Source: Cardinalis cardinalis
Lineage: Eukaryota; Chordata; Aves; Passeriformes; Cardinalidae
Length of the DNA: 64,000 nt
Direction: 5' to 3'
NCBI GenBank assembly: GCA_014549065.1
Contig: JACDOX010000164.1
Span: 754,499 to 818,498, forward strand
In this document: in pieces, positions 1 to 13,900 of the stretch
Position numbering within the stretch: the first letter of the stretch is position 1
Layout: each line of letters opens with the position of its first letter
Position numbers and translations under genes: made by a program
Notes under the pieces: model-generated
What the model was told of the DNA's origin: nothing
The model's input: only the letters and a program-made list of their open reading frames with translations
The model's database searches: none

Positions 1-3000
1 AATATAAGCAAACTGTTTTATTGGGTATTTTGAAAACCTCACTTAGGATTTCTGAGTGGCATAAGCAGAATGTTATGACAAGCCTTTTAAGCGGGAGTAA
101 CTTGACATTTTTAGTAAAGTTGCTTAAGTTAAAAACCCTGTAGGAATTAAGGAACACTGCTTAAGTAAGTTGAGTTTTGAGACCTTTTGCTAAAATCACA
201 ACTTAATTCTCAATGACTTTATCGTAACTGCCACTGGGTATTAGTAGTTACCACTTGTTTGTTTGAGCCTTTGTAGCATGTTTTAACTCTTGTCCATTTT
301 ACCTTCTGTTGAAATTGGAGCACAAACCAGTGATATCAGTTCTTTATCCCTTTACTGTATATACTGTGTATCTGTAGCAACCTGCACCAAATTTTTGGAT
401 GTACAGAAGACAAGTTTAAGTTAAAATTTTGAATACAAGTGAAAAATGGATCTCTCATTACTAACTTAAGAAGGAATGATACTGGCACCATAGTTCTTTG
501 AGCCACCTTTTAAAGGAACCTTTTTTGCAGTTTGAAAATAGCTCCAGTTTGCTTATTATGACTCTTGGAAGACACAAATGTCAGTACATGAAACTCATCC
601 AATATAAACCATGCCAGCTGGCTAAAGCTGCCACACAGGGAAGGCTTTGTGCCTTCCTCTGTCATAGTTGATATGTTTAAGCCAATTTTTTGTGTGCATG
701 ACTGTTTTGGGGGGAGCTGGGTGGAGATGAACTTTGCTGGCTCGGCCATTATTATGAATGGTCGCACTGGCATGGATGTTTATAAATCAAGGACTTCTCT
801 TTAGTATATCCTTGAGCAGAACTTTTTTTTTTAAGACAAGTATTGTACTTGTGACAGGTTAAAGTACTAACCACATTAAAACTCCAATGTTTGAGGCACA
901 ATGCAGATATGTCCTACACTGAAAAAAGGGAAATGTCTTACTCTTCTTCACTTACTCTTGCTCCAGCTTAGTTGCTAAATTTAAAGGGGAGCATTGAAAG
1001 TAAAACTTGTGGCAAAATACTTTAACTGTTGGTTGTATTAGTATAAATAACTGAAACTAAAGGTTCTCCAACAATATGCCATTTAATGTCCAGATTTTAA
1101 AATTGGATTTCATATTCATATCACTGTAGTGTTTCTACTTAAATTCAAAATAGCATCTTGAGAATGCTAATAGGATTTCAACNTAAGATGGCATTAACAC
1201 AAAATAAGCTCAAATCAAGGTGAAATTTAAGTTCACCTATCAAAAGGTAACTTGGATTGATTCCCGTTCTTTTACACATGTTAAAAGAACCTTGAACTCT
1301 GACTCACTGGGACTCTGTTACCTTTACAACAGCCAAAAACAAAATCTTGCATACAAATGAGGAAAAACAAACCAGGATACCTAATGTTCCTTTCTGGTCT
1401 CTCAATTTCTATGTGAGCAGATGCAAAATTATTATAAATGGTTGCCACAGTTCTGTGGTAAATCTTTTTCCATACCTGCCTTGCTGCCTTTTATTTTGTC
1501 TAACTAAATAAAATGCAGACTGCTGTGTAACTGTAATGATCAACGTCTTCTGTGGTTGTTGGTGTCCATGTCTGTTTGTAGCATGGAGTAACTACAAATC
1601 CCTGGCACTGGCAGACGGCTTGAAAGAAACCAAGCACCTCTTACGGGGATGTATTTGTGTTGGGTGGCATTAAGGGTGTTCTGGGGTAATGTACCACTTT
1701 AGTTGTATATGCATGTGTTCTCTGCTGCAGGCTTGCCCATGCGATCGTGCCTAGAGCACTCTGGTTTCCAGGTGACAGACACGATTCACGGTATAGTATG
1801 AGATCTCTGAAGTGGAGCATTCTCTACAGCTTTCATTTTCTTTAGTACTGGATTTCATTGTTTAAAAGTAAGCCTTAAGTAGCACCAGCTACTGTCTGTG
1901 CATCTGAATGTTTACAGCAATAACAGAATATCAAAAAACTGTCCCTTCCTTTTCTCTGCTCCCTCATAACAGAATGGTAACTTGAAATGTAGAGGATTGG
2001 AATTGTGGCTTTTGTAGAGCTTGAATTGGGAATTCTTCACATGCTAGATTTTTAGGACTTCAGCTAATTAGTATTGGTTCCTTCAGGTCTGACAGGGATA
2101 AGTGATCAATGGCAGATCCTTAGAAGCAGAAATTATTATTGCTAAATATAAAGCTGGTTTTGTTCCATATACTGAAGTTCAAATTGACATCTCCTGACAT
2201 CTTCTAGAAAAGTTTCCCCTGCTCAAGTCACCTCTAACCTCTGAGGCACTTCATTGTGATGTTGTGATTTAAGGTTTGAATTCCTAGGGATTTATCTGAT
2301 TCAAAGTGTTGCAGTATTTTGACGTATTGAAAACTAAAGCTGAGTAAGTTCAGGAAAATTGAGCTATATTTTATTTAAATTTGTGAACAGATCTCANAGT
2401 TGTGTATGAGAAAAAGATAAAAGTTCCTTCTCTGTACAGAATTCTCTGGTCAAGCATAATTTGGGTTTTTAGCAATCTTTCACTGACAGAAGAAATTGGG
2501 GGCATTAGGAAGAAAATGTTGAACTCAGTTTTCTGTATCAAATTGCCAGATGTATAAACACTGTCTGGTCATCTGAGCGAAGATCAATGTGTACNGTTTC
2601 CCATTCAATTTACATGATCACAGATTAGACTCTAAACTTCTACTGAATATTGTTGTCCTCCCTTACTAAAACTGTAGTGAACTTTCTCAGGGCTTTGAGA
2701 ATGTCTTCCCACAATAAAAAAAGCTCTGAACAAATATTTGAAGAAATCTTGAAGCTGTAGAAGATGTGTCATTTTCTAGTTAGCTTCCATGTAGAGTGAG
2801 CAATTAAAAAGCTCTAGCAGTTACTCAGCAATTCTCTTTTTGAATTAAAATCACCTCATTTTTGTTGATGTAAATAGCTCCCACAATTGGACATTAGTTG
2901 GAGCGGGCTATTAAGAGTTATGGAAAAAGTGAAATTGATTGATTTTGCCAAGAACAAGTGAACTAAATAGGTTGATCAAATTATGAGATGCCTTATTTTG

Positions 3001-4937
3001 AACCACTGTTCTCAGAGGTGAGTGTGGATCAATAAATAATCAAATTCTACTACTTTAATCTGTTAAACTCTTAAACTTCTGGTACATAATATTGCATCCT
3101 GCAAACTTTGTTCTCCTTGCCCGTGTATAGTGAAGAATTTCCTAATCCTAGGCTGAGTACATGGCTGCTTGTGAAGTCTGATCCTCTTCAAGCTCCCATT
3201 CATATTTGCAAGTTATTTACATATTTGTATTCATTTTCTTCTGGAAACTAATGCTTCATGCTGAGGGAACAGAAAAGAGGGAAGGGATGTTGCAGAAGTC
3301 TCCTCTTGTGATGACTGCAGTAAAGCCCTAACTGTCCCTTTCTAATGGCAGAATGCCAGATGCCGTTAGGCTGTCTCCAACACCGATTTGAGGTGGACTT
3401 TTGGAACTGGCTAGCTCTTTATACAGTATGACCTCTGGAAAGCAGATGCCAGTTCAGGTTTTAGGGAAAAGTCTAATGTNCTTACCTTCTGATTGAACTG
3501 AACCATTCTGAGAGCACCATTTATCAGGAAAGACTCCTGAATGGTGAGTAACTTTCTGACTGTTCAAGAAAAATCTGAGTGGTATTGATGTAGACCATGC
3601 TTGTTCAGAGAAGCCCTTCGTAAATGATTTTAATGCTATTGAGTAGTTACACATTTAGCTGTAGTGAATATGTTTGGACTTCATTAATTTCCTTTAAAGC
3701 AATATAAAGTAATAGTAGTTTCCATATTGTCTTGTTTTAAACATACATAGTAGTGTTATGGGAAGTACTTGCTGAAAGACCATGGATTGTTGTTAACTAC
3801 CCTTCTTCTATAGCTTCTGAAATACTGTAACTGCAGAGCTTGTTGTACTGTACTTAAGGCAGCTGGTGTTGCTTAACTGTATTCCATTAAGTTCCTATTT
3901 CCACCCTTGTTTTGGACATGTTAGCGCTTTGGAACAGGAAGGTGTGCACATGGTTCTGTGAATGCAATGTTTGTGTTCAGAAGGTGGAGATGCAGGCTGC
4001 CTTTATGGGCCTCTAAAGCTAGTCTGGTTTAAACAGTCAATGGTGGAATTGCAACATAAATAGCAGCCACAAACTGTCACTAATTCTAAGCAGATATTTG
4101 CTTTCTCTTCTCCTTACCTTCAAGCCCTTTAAAGGACAAGGTTTTTAATACATCTTGTATTTTTAAATGTGCAGTTCTATTAAAAGCATGTGCCATTGAG
4201 GGTTNAGTTGCTGAGGGTATGGTTTAATATTCTGAAACTGCTTTATAATGACTCTTAACAACCCTAGCACAATACGTTATGCATGGAACTTGTTAAAGTT
4301 TTGCTACTATTCTGTGGTTCCTACTGAGACACCTTTAGCTTACATGGGCAATTCATTCCAAGAACAATCTTGGATTTGCACAGCCAGTGGTACACTGGAC
4401 ATACAGCCAAGACAACATGCTTTAAATTAGAAAATTCTAGCCACAAGACATTTGGAAAATAAGGTAATAAGCAAAAAAAAAGTGCTTTGCAACCTTCATA
4501 ACATGACTCTTCCAAGAGTCCTTGTAAGGCTTTTATGTAATTTCTGTAGTGCGTCTCAAGTGCTTTGGCTGGAAGAATCTCATCCCAGATTTCATGCAGA
4601 GGGACTTAATTTACTCTTAATTAAAAACATTCCTCTGAGCTTATGGTACATTGAAATCTTGTTTTGAAAGACTGGGAAACAAAAATAAGTGAAAATCAGG
4701 TATTTACATGAGTGGCTTGGTCTCAGTGGCACATCCTTTTGAAAGATTTTGGAATTGTTGAAAGTGTGGTGGTCAGAGGTCAGATGGATACTAGTGCTGT
4801 AGCTGTCACAGGTCTGAGACAGTGTTGAGACTTTTAGTTAACTGTAGGNGATACTTCTACTCCCTTTGTTCTGGTGGCTGCAGGTTAATAACTTGAAATT
4901 TCATCTTCTCATTGTGTTTGCTTTTTCTCATTCATAG
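1..4937 (+). other. CHKA intronic sequence upstream of the first visible exon
   Basis: No coding exon was recognised here. The exon that should precede 4938 (human CHKA residues just before 155) was looked for by eye and not found, so it probably lies before the window. The stretch is AT-rich, with no LTR, CR1 or RNA gene that I recognise. The short open frames are unrelated to known proteins and typical of intron noise. Assignment to a CHKA intron rests on the downstream exons. Confidence 0.7.
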
Positions 4938-4991
4938 AGGTCCTGTAATAAGGGGGAGTCTGTACAGTCTCAGAAGGAAAATGACTTGCAA
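4938..4991 (+). CDS. CHKA: CHKA 54-bp cassette exon
   Basis: An in-frame exon of 54 bp (18 codons) between a TTCATAG acceptor and a GTGAGT donor. It begins R-S-C-N-K and ends E-N-D-L-Q, which aligns with the segment of human CHKA (residues 155-172) that is absent from the shorter human isoform. Length and phase are the same, so skipping it keeps the frame. It stands alone, about 3.7 kb from the next exon. Alternative use in this species is inferred from the human gene, not shown by the sequence. Confidence 0.88.
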
Positions 4992-7900
4992 GTGAGTAAA
5001 TAAATTTGCTTATTTCACAGAATTTTGTAGATTATAGGGAAATGTGGTGATCCTGCTTGTTTTAAACCAGTAGTTATTCCACCTGGACTGTTTCTAGAAA
5101 ATGTAAAAAGTAATGAAGAAAAGAAATTTATTTGCTCACAGAAGCAACATTATGTGTCTGGACAGAGTTTGGAAAGATTCAAGNATTCCACATTATGAAG
5201 CATCCCCCAATTCTACCCTAAACCTAAATGGTTTCTTATAATTTTGAATATTGGTATCAGTACTGCTATTTCTAGTATTAGACTCTTCTTAAGTAGATGA
5301 ACATCAGTTCTCTGCTTTACCTAATCCCTAATTTTTTAATACATTGATGAACTCCTCTGAGGAAAGTACATGGAGCTGGAGAGACTTGCTCTTGGACNTG
5401 AAGTGTTCGTGATTAGCACTGTGCTTGGATCATCTGTGCTCTGCAAACTTTCAAGTTCTTGCATTTGGAATAANTTCTTCTCCTGCAGCATAATGTTTAG
5501 CTGAGTGTATCTTTTCCTAAAGTCATCTGAACAGGATTTGGTGATTTAGATTTCCACCATGTCAGTGTTTTTTCAGAAAGGGATAACATTGCAGCATGCT
5601 AGCCAGATGCCTTGGTTGTTATGTACTGTTTTCAGCTCACAATGATTTTGGCAGTGACTAGGGAAAAGTACATTTTACTCAATTGATAAGTGCTGCTTTT
5701 CTCCCCTTGTATTTTTGCCTTCTGGGAATGCCATCTGAAACGTTTTCAAGCATTTGTTTGGTTTTGGGGTTTTTTTCCTNGCGAGTTGAAACTGGCTTTA
5801 AATTTTTTGTTGTTGAATGACTGCTTTTCAAGTTTTGCTGAACTTTGTTTGCCTTACTGGAACAGCTTCAATCAGTTGAACCAAGACAACTGAAAAACGT
5901 ACTGGTTTGATACCTCAGTTTTTTTCAAAGATGAAAAATGGAGATGGCTTGATTTCTCCTCTACCACAATCATGTAGAAAAATAGTTAAAAGTTCTAAAA
6001 AAACCCCAAAAGTCCAAACAAGCCTCACCCTGGCGACAGAAGCTCATAGAGGTTTTGCAGTACAGGAAACAAGGTTTTGAACTTCAGAACTTCATTTGTG
6101 GTATTTGTTACTTGAAAATACTGATTCTCTGCTGATAGGTTTTCTGCTATTAATCTCATAGTGCTGAAATTTCACTGTTGAATCAGTGTTCTCAAGAATT
6201 ACTGTCANGATGGATTTGTTAATTTTCATGTGTCTAGGTTATGGGAGGAGATGATATTCTTTAGAGACAATAAAATTCTCTGAGTTCACTAACAAAGTCA
6301 TTGTAGCTTCTGAGCTGCCTGGTGTGTGACAATTGTCTAGACATTGGATAGTCGTCTGTCAGCTCATAAGGCCTTTTAACAAGAATTGATTTGTTTTACT
6401 TTGGTTTTCCTATAATTTGCAGTAACTTTCCTTAGAATGACTACTTTATGTATTTTACANTGAAATTTTTTGTTAAGGTAGAAAAAAAGCAGAAGCTTCA
6501 GTTCCAACTGAAGTGTATAAAGGCTCCCTGTATGGGAGTTGCATCCTGGGAAAGTCTTGTAAAAAATGTCTGTAATTGCTAGGTTAGAAATAAAACATTG
6601 ATCTCTTAAGTATTCATTTAAAAACATGAGTGGTCCAATCGTCTCTAGAAATCTAAATACAAGTGCTTATGGATGAATCTCTAAAACTGGTCAAAATTGA
6701 GAGCTTTAGATCTTAAAATGTTGTCTTGGCAGCATAAGTATATTGCAAAGTGAAAGCATTGAGGTACATAATGTCCTTGGCTACAATGCTTGATCCTTTG
6801 AAGTCATCAGGTGAACATTAATTTGAAGAGTCAGATACCTAGATTTGTTCAGTGTCNATATGAAGTATGCTATAGAATTCCTTTCATGTCCTTTAGTAGT
6901 TTATTTCCACNCCTACCCTGTGTTTGACAGTAGTGTATGGAGTGGAGACTTGGTAAAAGGTCTCCTGGGTATTATGAATGAGAAGCCTTTGTGCCTGAGA
7001 TGACATGGATGGTATTGTTCCAAAACTCTTCTTGGACTTGTGTTCAAATAACCATTTGGTTTCAGTAGAGGAAAGTTCTTCTAGTGCTTGTCACTTCTGA
7101 TGCATGAAGAGATGTCTTAATGAATAACAGGGGCTTTTTTGTACTTTCTGTTATCCAAGAATAGTAAGTTGCTTTTCAGTAAGATATGGAAATAAGGAAC
7201 TGATACCTTAATGGGAACAGACTTAAAAACTCCAGGTGTTGTACCAGGCGCAGTCAAAGTCAGTGTTGGTTAATAATAGAGTGGACATTCAGTAGCTTGT
7301 AACTAATTTCATTCTTGGCGCTTGGCATTAGATTTCAGAACTGAATGGAAAGAGTTCAGACCTGTGATGGTGAGGGCATGTGAAAAGATTAAAAACATAT
7401 TTTTTGTGTGTTAGTGGATAAAGCATTTGGTGCTTTGAGGAACTGGGATGAAAAAATGGTGGAGAACATAGATGCAATACATTCATATGCAAATTGTCCT
7501 AAAGTCTCAGTGCTGCAGAACACAGTTACATGAGTCTTTACTACACTTCAATATGAAACACTAGAATTTATTGAAGATCTCAGAATATTGTGTGGGACAA
7601 TAATAAAAATAATTTATCANTGGTGCTGCCTGGAGTGTACTCAAGAGTGGAACTTTAGTATAGAGTTATATACTGTCTGATACTGTGTTGACTGCAATAA
7701 TGCAAAACTATCTGTGGTCAGAAATACCTGAGAGGTTTCTTAATGTTTTACTCTTCATACTTACACTTTTAAGTGTTATGGGTCTGACTTTGAGATGAGC
7801 TGCTCAAAGGTAGGCAGATGCTTGGCAGATCTTTAGGATTTGAGTAGAGCTGGATTCTGGTGAACATAATTGCTAGAAGTAGATATTTATAATGTGACTT

Positions 7901-10900
7901 CTGTGCTTACTTACAGATAATCTTACCCATCTAGAAAGATACACTTCAGTGATTTTTAACTGTGTTTTTGAGACTAAATATTTCATATTTCTATTAACTT
8001 TTAAATTCATTTAAAAGTTGTCTGCTTGTTGTTGTTATGAACCAAGCCTATTGATGTATGAAAACCTTAGAGAAAAGTTACTGAAAGTTGAGGTATGCTT
8101 GGTGGTAGAAAGGGAAGAACATTTATTCACACACACACATATTCCTTAGCAGGAGCTCAAATTACTTCCTCACTTCAAAAAAAACCAACGCAAACAACTT
8201 AGGATTTCCTTCCATTAAGTACATTCTAAGTCATTCTTCTAAATGAAAAGTGTTGTTCAGTTCATTCACTTGTATAGCTAAAATGTTCTTTTGAGAGGTA
8301 GTGTTCTGAAGAGTATTAAAATTGTTGATATAGGATAATATTTGTAGTTCCTGTATTGTGTTTCNGTGGAATGAGCGCCTCCAGGAAATGAATTTGCAGA
8401 GTTCTCACAGGGTTAGAGAGGAGAGGGTGTTTTGGTTTTTGCAGTTTTCCTTTGACTTGGCCCACCAAAATTAAGTATTCCCCAGCTGTAAACTTGAAAG
8501 CAAAATACTTGTATTGCTCCCATGCTGACTAGAAGCTATTAGTCAAGAAACTTTGATTAGCAAAAGGTCGAGTCTTTTCAAAGCTAGCCCTAAAATTTCT
8601 CACTTGGTAACTAACAGTTTAGCTGTTGCACACGCCCACATTAATTGCTGTGCCAGCACCAACTAATGCTTTGATTTCTTTGGTAGGGAGCAGAAGCCAT
8701 GGTTCTGGAAAGTGTTATGTTTGCCATTCTTGCAGAGAGAGCGCTCGGCCCAAAGCTCTATGGAATCTTCCCACAAGGGCGACTGGAGGAATTCATTCCC
8801 GTAAGTCCTGCTNACAATTAGTTTGTGGGCTGCTGGAAGCTGTTGTAATTGATCATGACAAGAAGGTCTCTGGACTGCCCAGAAAAGCAGGGATGTGGGA
8901 GTGGAATACTTGGCTGCCTGTAGTAACTGCTGTCTGTAATTTGATACAGTTAGAGTGGGTGTTGGAGAGCCCCATTGTAGCTCTTGCCAGGGGGAGATAT
9001 CTAAAAACTCTTCAACTCTACCAGAGGCGAATAAATGAAGATAAAAAGCCTAGTAGATACCAAACATAGCATGGGGAAGCTGTGGAGTAACNCTTCCCTT
9101 TAACAGCAACAAGAGCAGATGCTTTTGATGTTCTTAAATATTTATACTTGATCTGCTTTGAAGATATTCTTAGTGTGAGATGTGATACTCCCCAGGTCTT
9201 GAATCTAGAAGTGAATTNATTAAGTTGTTAGTAGGGCTGGCTAACAACTTCACAAAGGCAGCAACTTTGTAAGTTCATCTGTGAGCAAGAAAGAGTATTG
9301 CTTGAGTACCATTCTAGTATTTCAGAGTAAACTGCATGGAACCTAATGCTGGTGCTTATAACTAATCACAGTTCTGTAACTCATCAATTAACTGTATTGT
9401 AAGACTACTGTATTTTATTACAGAGCAGGAAACTGAGCACTGAAGAACTAAGCTTACCTGACATATCTGCTGAAATAGCTGAGAAGATGGCCAGATTTCA
9501 TGGCATGAAAATGCCCTTTAATAAGGAACCTAAGTGGCTTTTTGGAACAATGGAAAAGTAAGTTATGCAATACTTTATGGGGAAAAAGGTGACCCGTTGT
9601 AATTTTGATAAGCAGATCATTCTTCCTGAATGCCTGAGAACACAAGCTTTCACTGTACCCAGAAACTATCACATGAAGGACTTCAGTTACCTTGAAGAAC
9701 AGTAATGTTTTCTTCAGTAACTCTTTCAAACTTCCTTGATTTTAGTTTAAATGGTATCATAGTATGGGAAGAATAATATACTTGTTGTTACAAATCCTTT
9801 ATTATTGTATCTTTTCTTACCAGGTATCTAAATCAAGTGCTGAGAATTAAATTCACCAGAGAATCCCAAACCAGAAAACTGAACAAACTTCTCAGTTACA
9901 ATCTCCCCCAGGAAATGCAAATTCTAAGGTAGGCTTATTTTGTCTATTACTATCTTCTAATCTCCACAGTTTCTGGATGGATTTTTGTATACTTGTTCAG
10001 ACATGTTATACTGTATAACACTTCATATTCATCTTACTTTGCAAGCTGGGGATTCTTTTTGGTTCTGTGACCAACCTGAGTCTNATACAAATACAAAAGT
10101 CTGTGACGAAACTGCTGATCTGATTTACTGATCATGAAGTCAAACTTTATTGTGCTGATGTTTTGTTCCTAATTAAGAAAATAGGCTGTTGCTGGGAGGG
10201 AATAGTGTTTCAAATTCTTACAACAAAATTACCTGGAAGTGGAACTGGACTTAGTGATTTGTTACTTAAAAGATGCTCTGTTGCTTTTTTCTAGAGCTAT
10301 GCTTGAAGCTACTTCTTCACCAGTTGTATTTTGCCACAATGATTGTCAAGAGGGTAAGCTGCTAATATTTCNATATTGCTCAGTGATGTACTGTTGAGCC
10401 TTTTCTGGTGACTTGTTTGCTTCTCTGAGAGGTAGCCACGTTGTGGAGGTACTGCCTTGACTGGTGTGCTACAGTACCAAAGCCAAGTATGGGNTTCTGC
10501 AGCCCTTCAGGCTTTTTCAGAGAACTCTGGTGTCGTGACTGGGTTAAGCCAAGAATGTACTCATGCTCTGGTAGTACACATCAGGTGATGATGGGAGCCT
10601 TATGTGTTTTCTGTTTAGACCATACCTTGCTTTGCTGCAAAATACATGATCAGAGTAGGNTATACTGGAGTCATTCTAAAAGAAAGATGCCTAAGAAGTA
10701 CATGAGTGGTGAAAATGGAGAGTAGGGCAGTTTGACATGGCACTTTTTAATTTGTACTGGTAAGCAACATTAGGAAAACCTTATCCACCTTTTTTTAGTG
10801 TTGTCTGGGAGTCATGGAAGGAATAACAATTTTCCTGAAAAAGATGAGGAGGAAGCAAGGCTGAAGGTGTGTTGGGTATGCTGTGTCACCTGAACAGTGG

Positions 10901-13900
10901 GTAAGCTGGTCTGAGCTGGAAGGATGCTCTAGTGGGACTGTGTGCAGGGCTGTTTTGTTGTCACTGGTCCCAGTTTTGTCAACTATGACTGAGGAACTGC
11001 CCTGCAGGNTGGGCACAAGGATAGGCAGCACAAGGGGAAAAGGCCACTAACCTGAGATGTCAGTAATGGTGGAGTTGGAGGTCTCCTTGCTGATGTGGCA
11101 AGATGCACTACTGAGGAGTTACAGCATAATNGGGCTGAGGCAAGCTGGGGAGCCTAAAGTTCCAAGAGGTTTGGGGGATGTGTGTGAAATACTGTGCTGC
11201 TTTTTCTGTTGGTGCAAGAGTGTGGCATGGAGGACAGATGTACCTGCAGAGTCACNCTGCAGAACTTGACATTGCTCTACATTTATTTACTAACTGCTAC
11301 TTGACAGGCAGACTTTGTCTTTTAGATGAATTATAGTGACTGTGTGACTTGAAAGACACATAAGCAATTGCCTAAACTTTCTGTATAGGTACTGGTTGTC
11401 CCACATATTAGAACAGCGGAGTGATCAGATTGACTTTCAGGCTGCTGAAAAGCAATTTCTGTCCCAAGTGTTGTATGATCAGTGATAGTGCTATGCTGAT
11501 ATGAGAGATTCTGAAATTTATAGATCTCAAGCTGTTCAAAGAAACAATGCAGGAAGGACTGCTAAGGCTGACAGGACCACCTGAGCCAGCTGCAAGCTAA
11601 ACTGGGGAAAGAGGATCCTTGGGAGAACAAATCTGCCTCTCCCCGTACAGAAAAAACTTTGTTGCTTTCAGCTTTACAAGGTAAAGCTATATATCTCAAC
11701 TTCCAGAGAGCTGGTGAACAGCCAGTGCAACTTGGCTTTAACTAAACCCAGCTGGCAGCTCAGCCCCACAGAGCCACTCAGTCATCCCAGTGAGATTGGG
11801 AAGAGAATTGAATGGGTAAAGTGAGAACTCACAGGCTGAGATAAAGGCAGTTAATTAGGGAAAGCCAAAGTTGCTCACACAAGCAAAGTAAACAAAGAAA
11901 TTAATTCACTGCTACCCGCAGGCAGGCAGGTGTTCATCTGTCCCCAGGAGAGCAGGGCCCCATCACACACACCAGTGACTTGGGAAGACAAACACCACTC
12001 CGAACATCCCCTCTTCCTCCTTCTTCCCACTCTATATAGTGAGCATATAGTATGGAATATTCCTTTGGTCAGCTGTTCAGCTGTATCTCCTCACAACTCT
12101 TCCTGTACCCTGGTCCCTTTTTGGACTGGGCTGTGAAGCAGAAAAGACCTTGACTCTACAGAAGCACTTGCTCTGCAATAACAAAAACATCCCTGTGTTA
12201 TCAATACCACAAATCCAAACACAGTCCTGTGCCAGCTACTGTGAAGAAAGTGAACTACACCTGCCAAAACCAGCACACCTNTAACTTTTCAGTGCAGATA
12301 TAAGGGATAACTAGGATTAGCTGAACAATGTTCCTTGAGATACACAGTATTGCTTTTTTCTGATTTTCCTGCATTATTAAATATGCGGTATCATCTTAAT
12401 TTTCAGGTAATATCTTACTTCTGGAAGGCAGAGAGAGTTCAGAAAATCAAAAGCTGATGCTCATTGACTTTGAATACAGCAGCTATAATTACCGGTAAGC
12501 ACTTTCTTTTCTCTTCAGCATGGGAGTGTGTTCCTTTCTGCATGCTGCAGGAAGGCCAAGTGCTGCATTACAGATTGTTTGTCTGCTTTAGTGATTTTTG
12601 TTCCACTTTGATAGTGGTGGTTTGCAAATACAACTAATCAAAACAGTTCTGATGCTGTTGAGCTTAGGCACACAGCAGAGGGAAAGTTGTTGTGGCTTCT
12701 TGATTGTTCAGATTAGAGGGTTTGTTATGCACAAATGGCTTCTTGCTTGCATGTCAAAATTTCTTTCTAGTGGCAAGCTGAGAAAAAGGGTAGATTTTGT
12801 GTGCATATGTATGTGGGGCAGCTTTGCTTTTGTGTTTTTTCTTTCTGTCCTTTCTAATGGCTTTTTCATCTATGCAGATGAGAATACAAGTTTTTCACTA
12901 CATGGTTATGCAACATGCTTGTTTTTCTTCCCTCAGCCATCTAGTTAAGTGTTTTTAAGGATGATCTAAGTGTATATCGTCACTGGAATTAAACACCACC
13001 ATAGCTGAAACATAATAAAACAGTGGATTCCAATAATGTAAAAGTGAAATATGTTGAAGACTTTGAATATGAGTTTGCCNGCAAGAATGCTGATGTTAGG
13101 GATTCATCACTGACTTCACACTGAGATGTACTACATACTCAAGTATTTTTACTGTGTCCATTGGTATAAAGTTTGGTAGCAAAGTCTAATATTTTCACGT
13201 AGTGAATAGCTTTCATTTTTAACTGCCCCTCTTTACTGTATTATAATAACTTGCAAAAAGTTATTTGCTTGTTATCAATTCTCTACCTCTAGCAAAACTG
13301 CAGTAAATTCTGAGTAGAATTGCTTTTAAACTTGATTTGGGGTTTGTTTAAAAAAAACCCAGATTGCTAGTTTGCAAATATTGAGGTACTTTGTCTTTAT
13401 TTCTATTTCAGAGGATTTGACATTGGAAATCACTTCTGTGAATGGATGTATGATTATTCATATGAGAAGTACCCATTCTTCAAAGCCAGCTTTCTTAAAT
13501 ATCCTTCGAAGAAACAGCAGGTAGACACAAAAGTCATAGTTAAATGCCAGTGTCCAGTCTTTGTATTTTAACTTTTTCAGTTCCCTTTTGTACTTACTGT
13601 GTCCCAAGATATTTCCTCCATGACTTCAAATGTAATACTTTGTCTAATCCTGACTAGCTTTGCTTTAAAAATCATAGTAACTTAATAGCTATTCAGGATA
13701 GAATATTTACTATGTGCAGTGTACCCATCTACCACAAAAAGTCCAGTAGTTGTAGACTGCAATTAGTTGGCAGTAGCAATATGCTGCCTGTCTTAATATT
13801 ATAAATTTTCTTAAACCAGACTTTTCAAGCAATTGTTAGGAGCAATTGTTAGTACCATTAATCTTAAAGCTAACTCCAACACTGTTGATGGTTGGAAAAA

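Noticed and set aside
510..773. An 87-codon - strand open frame near the window start
   Set aside because: No motif and no supporting structure; lies in what is probably CHKA intron.
8626..9069. A 147-codon + strand open frame overlapping a CHKA exon
   Set aside because: It is in the wrong frame for the exon at 8687-8800 and runs on into the intron; only the spliced CHKA frame is conserved.
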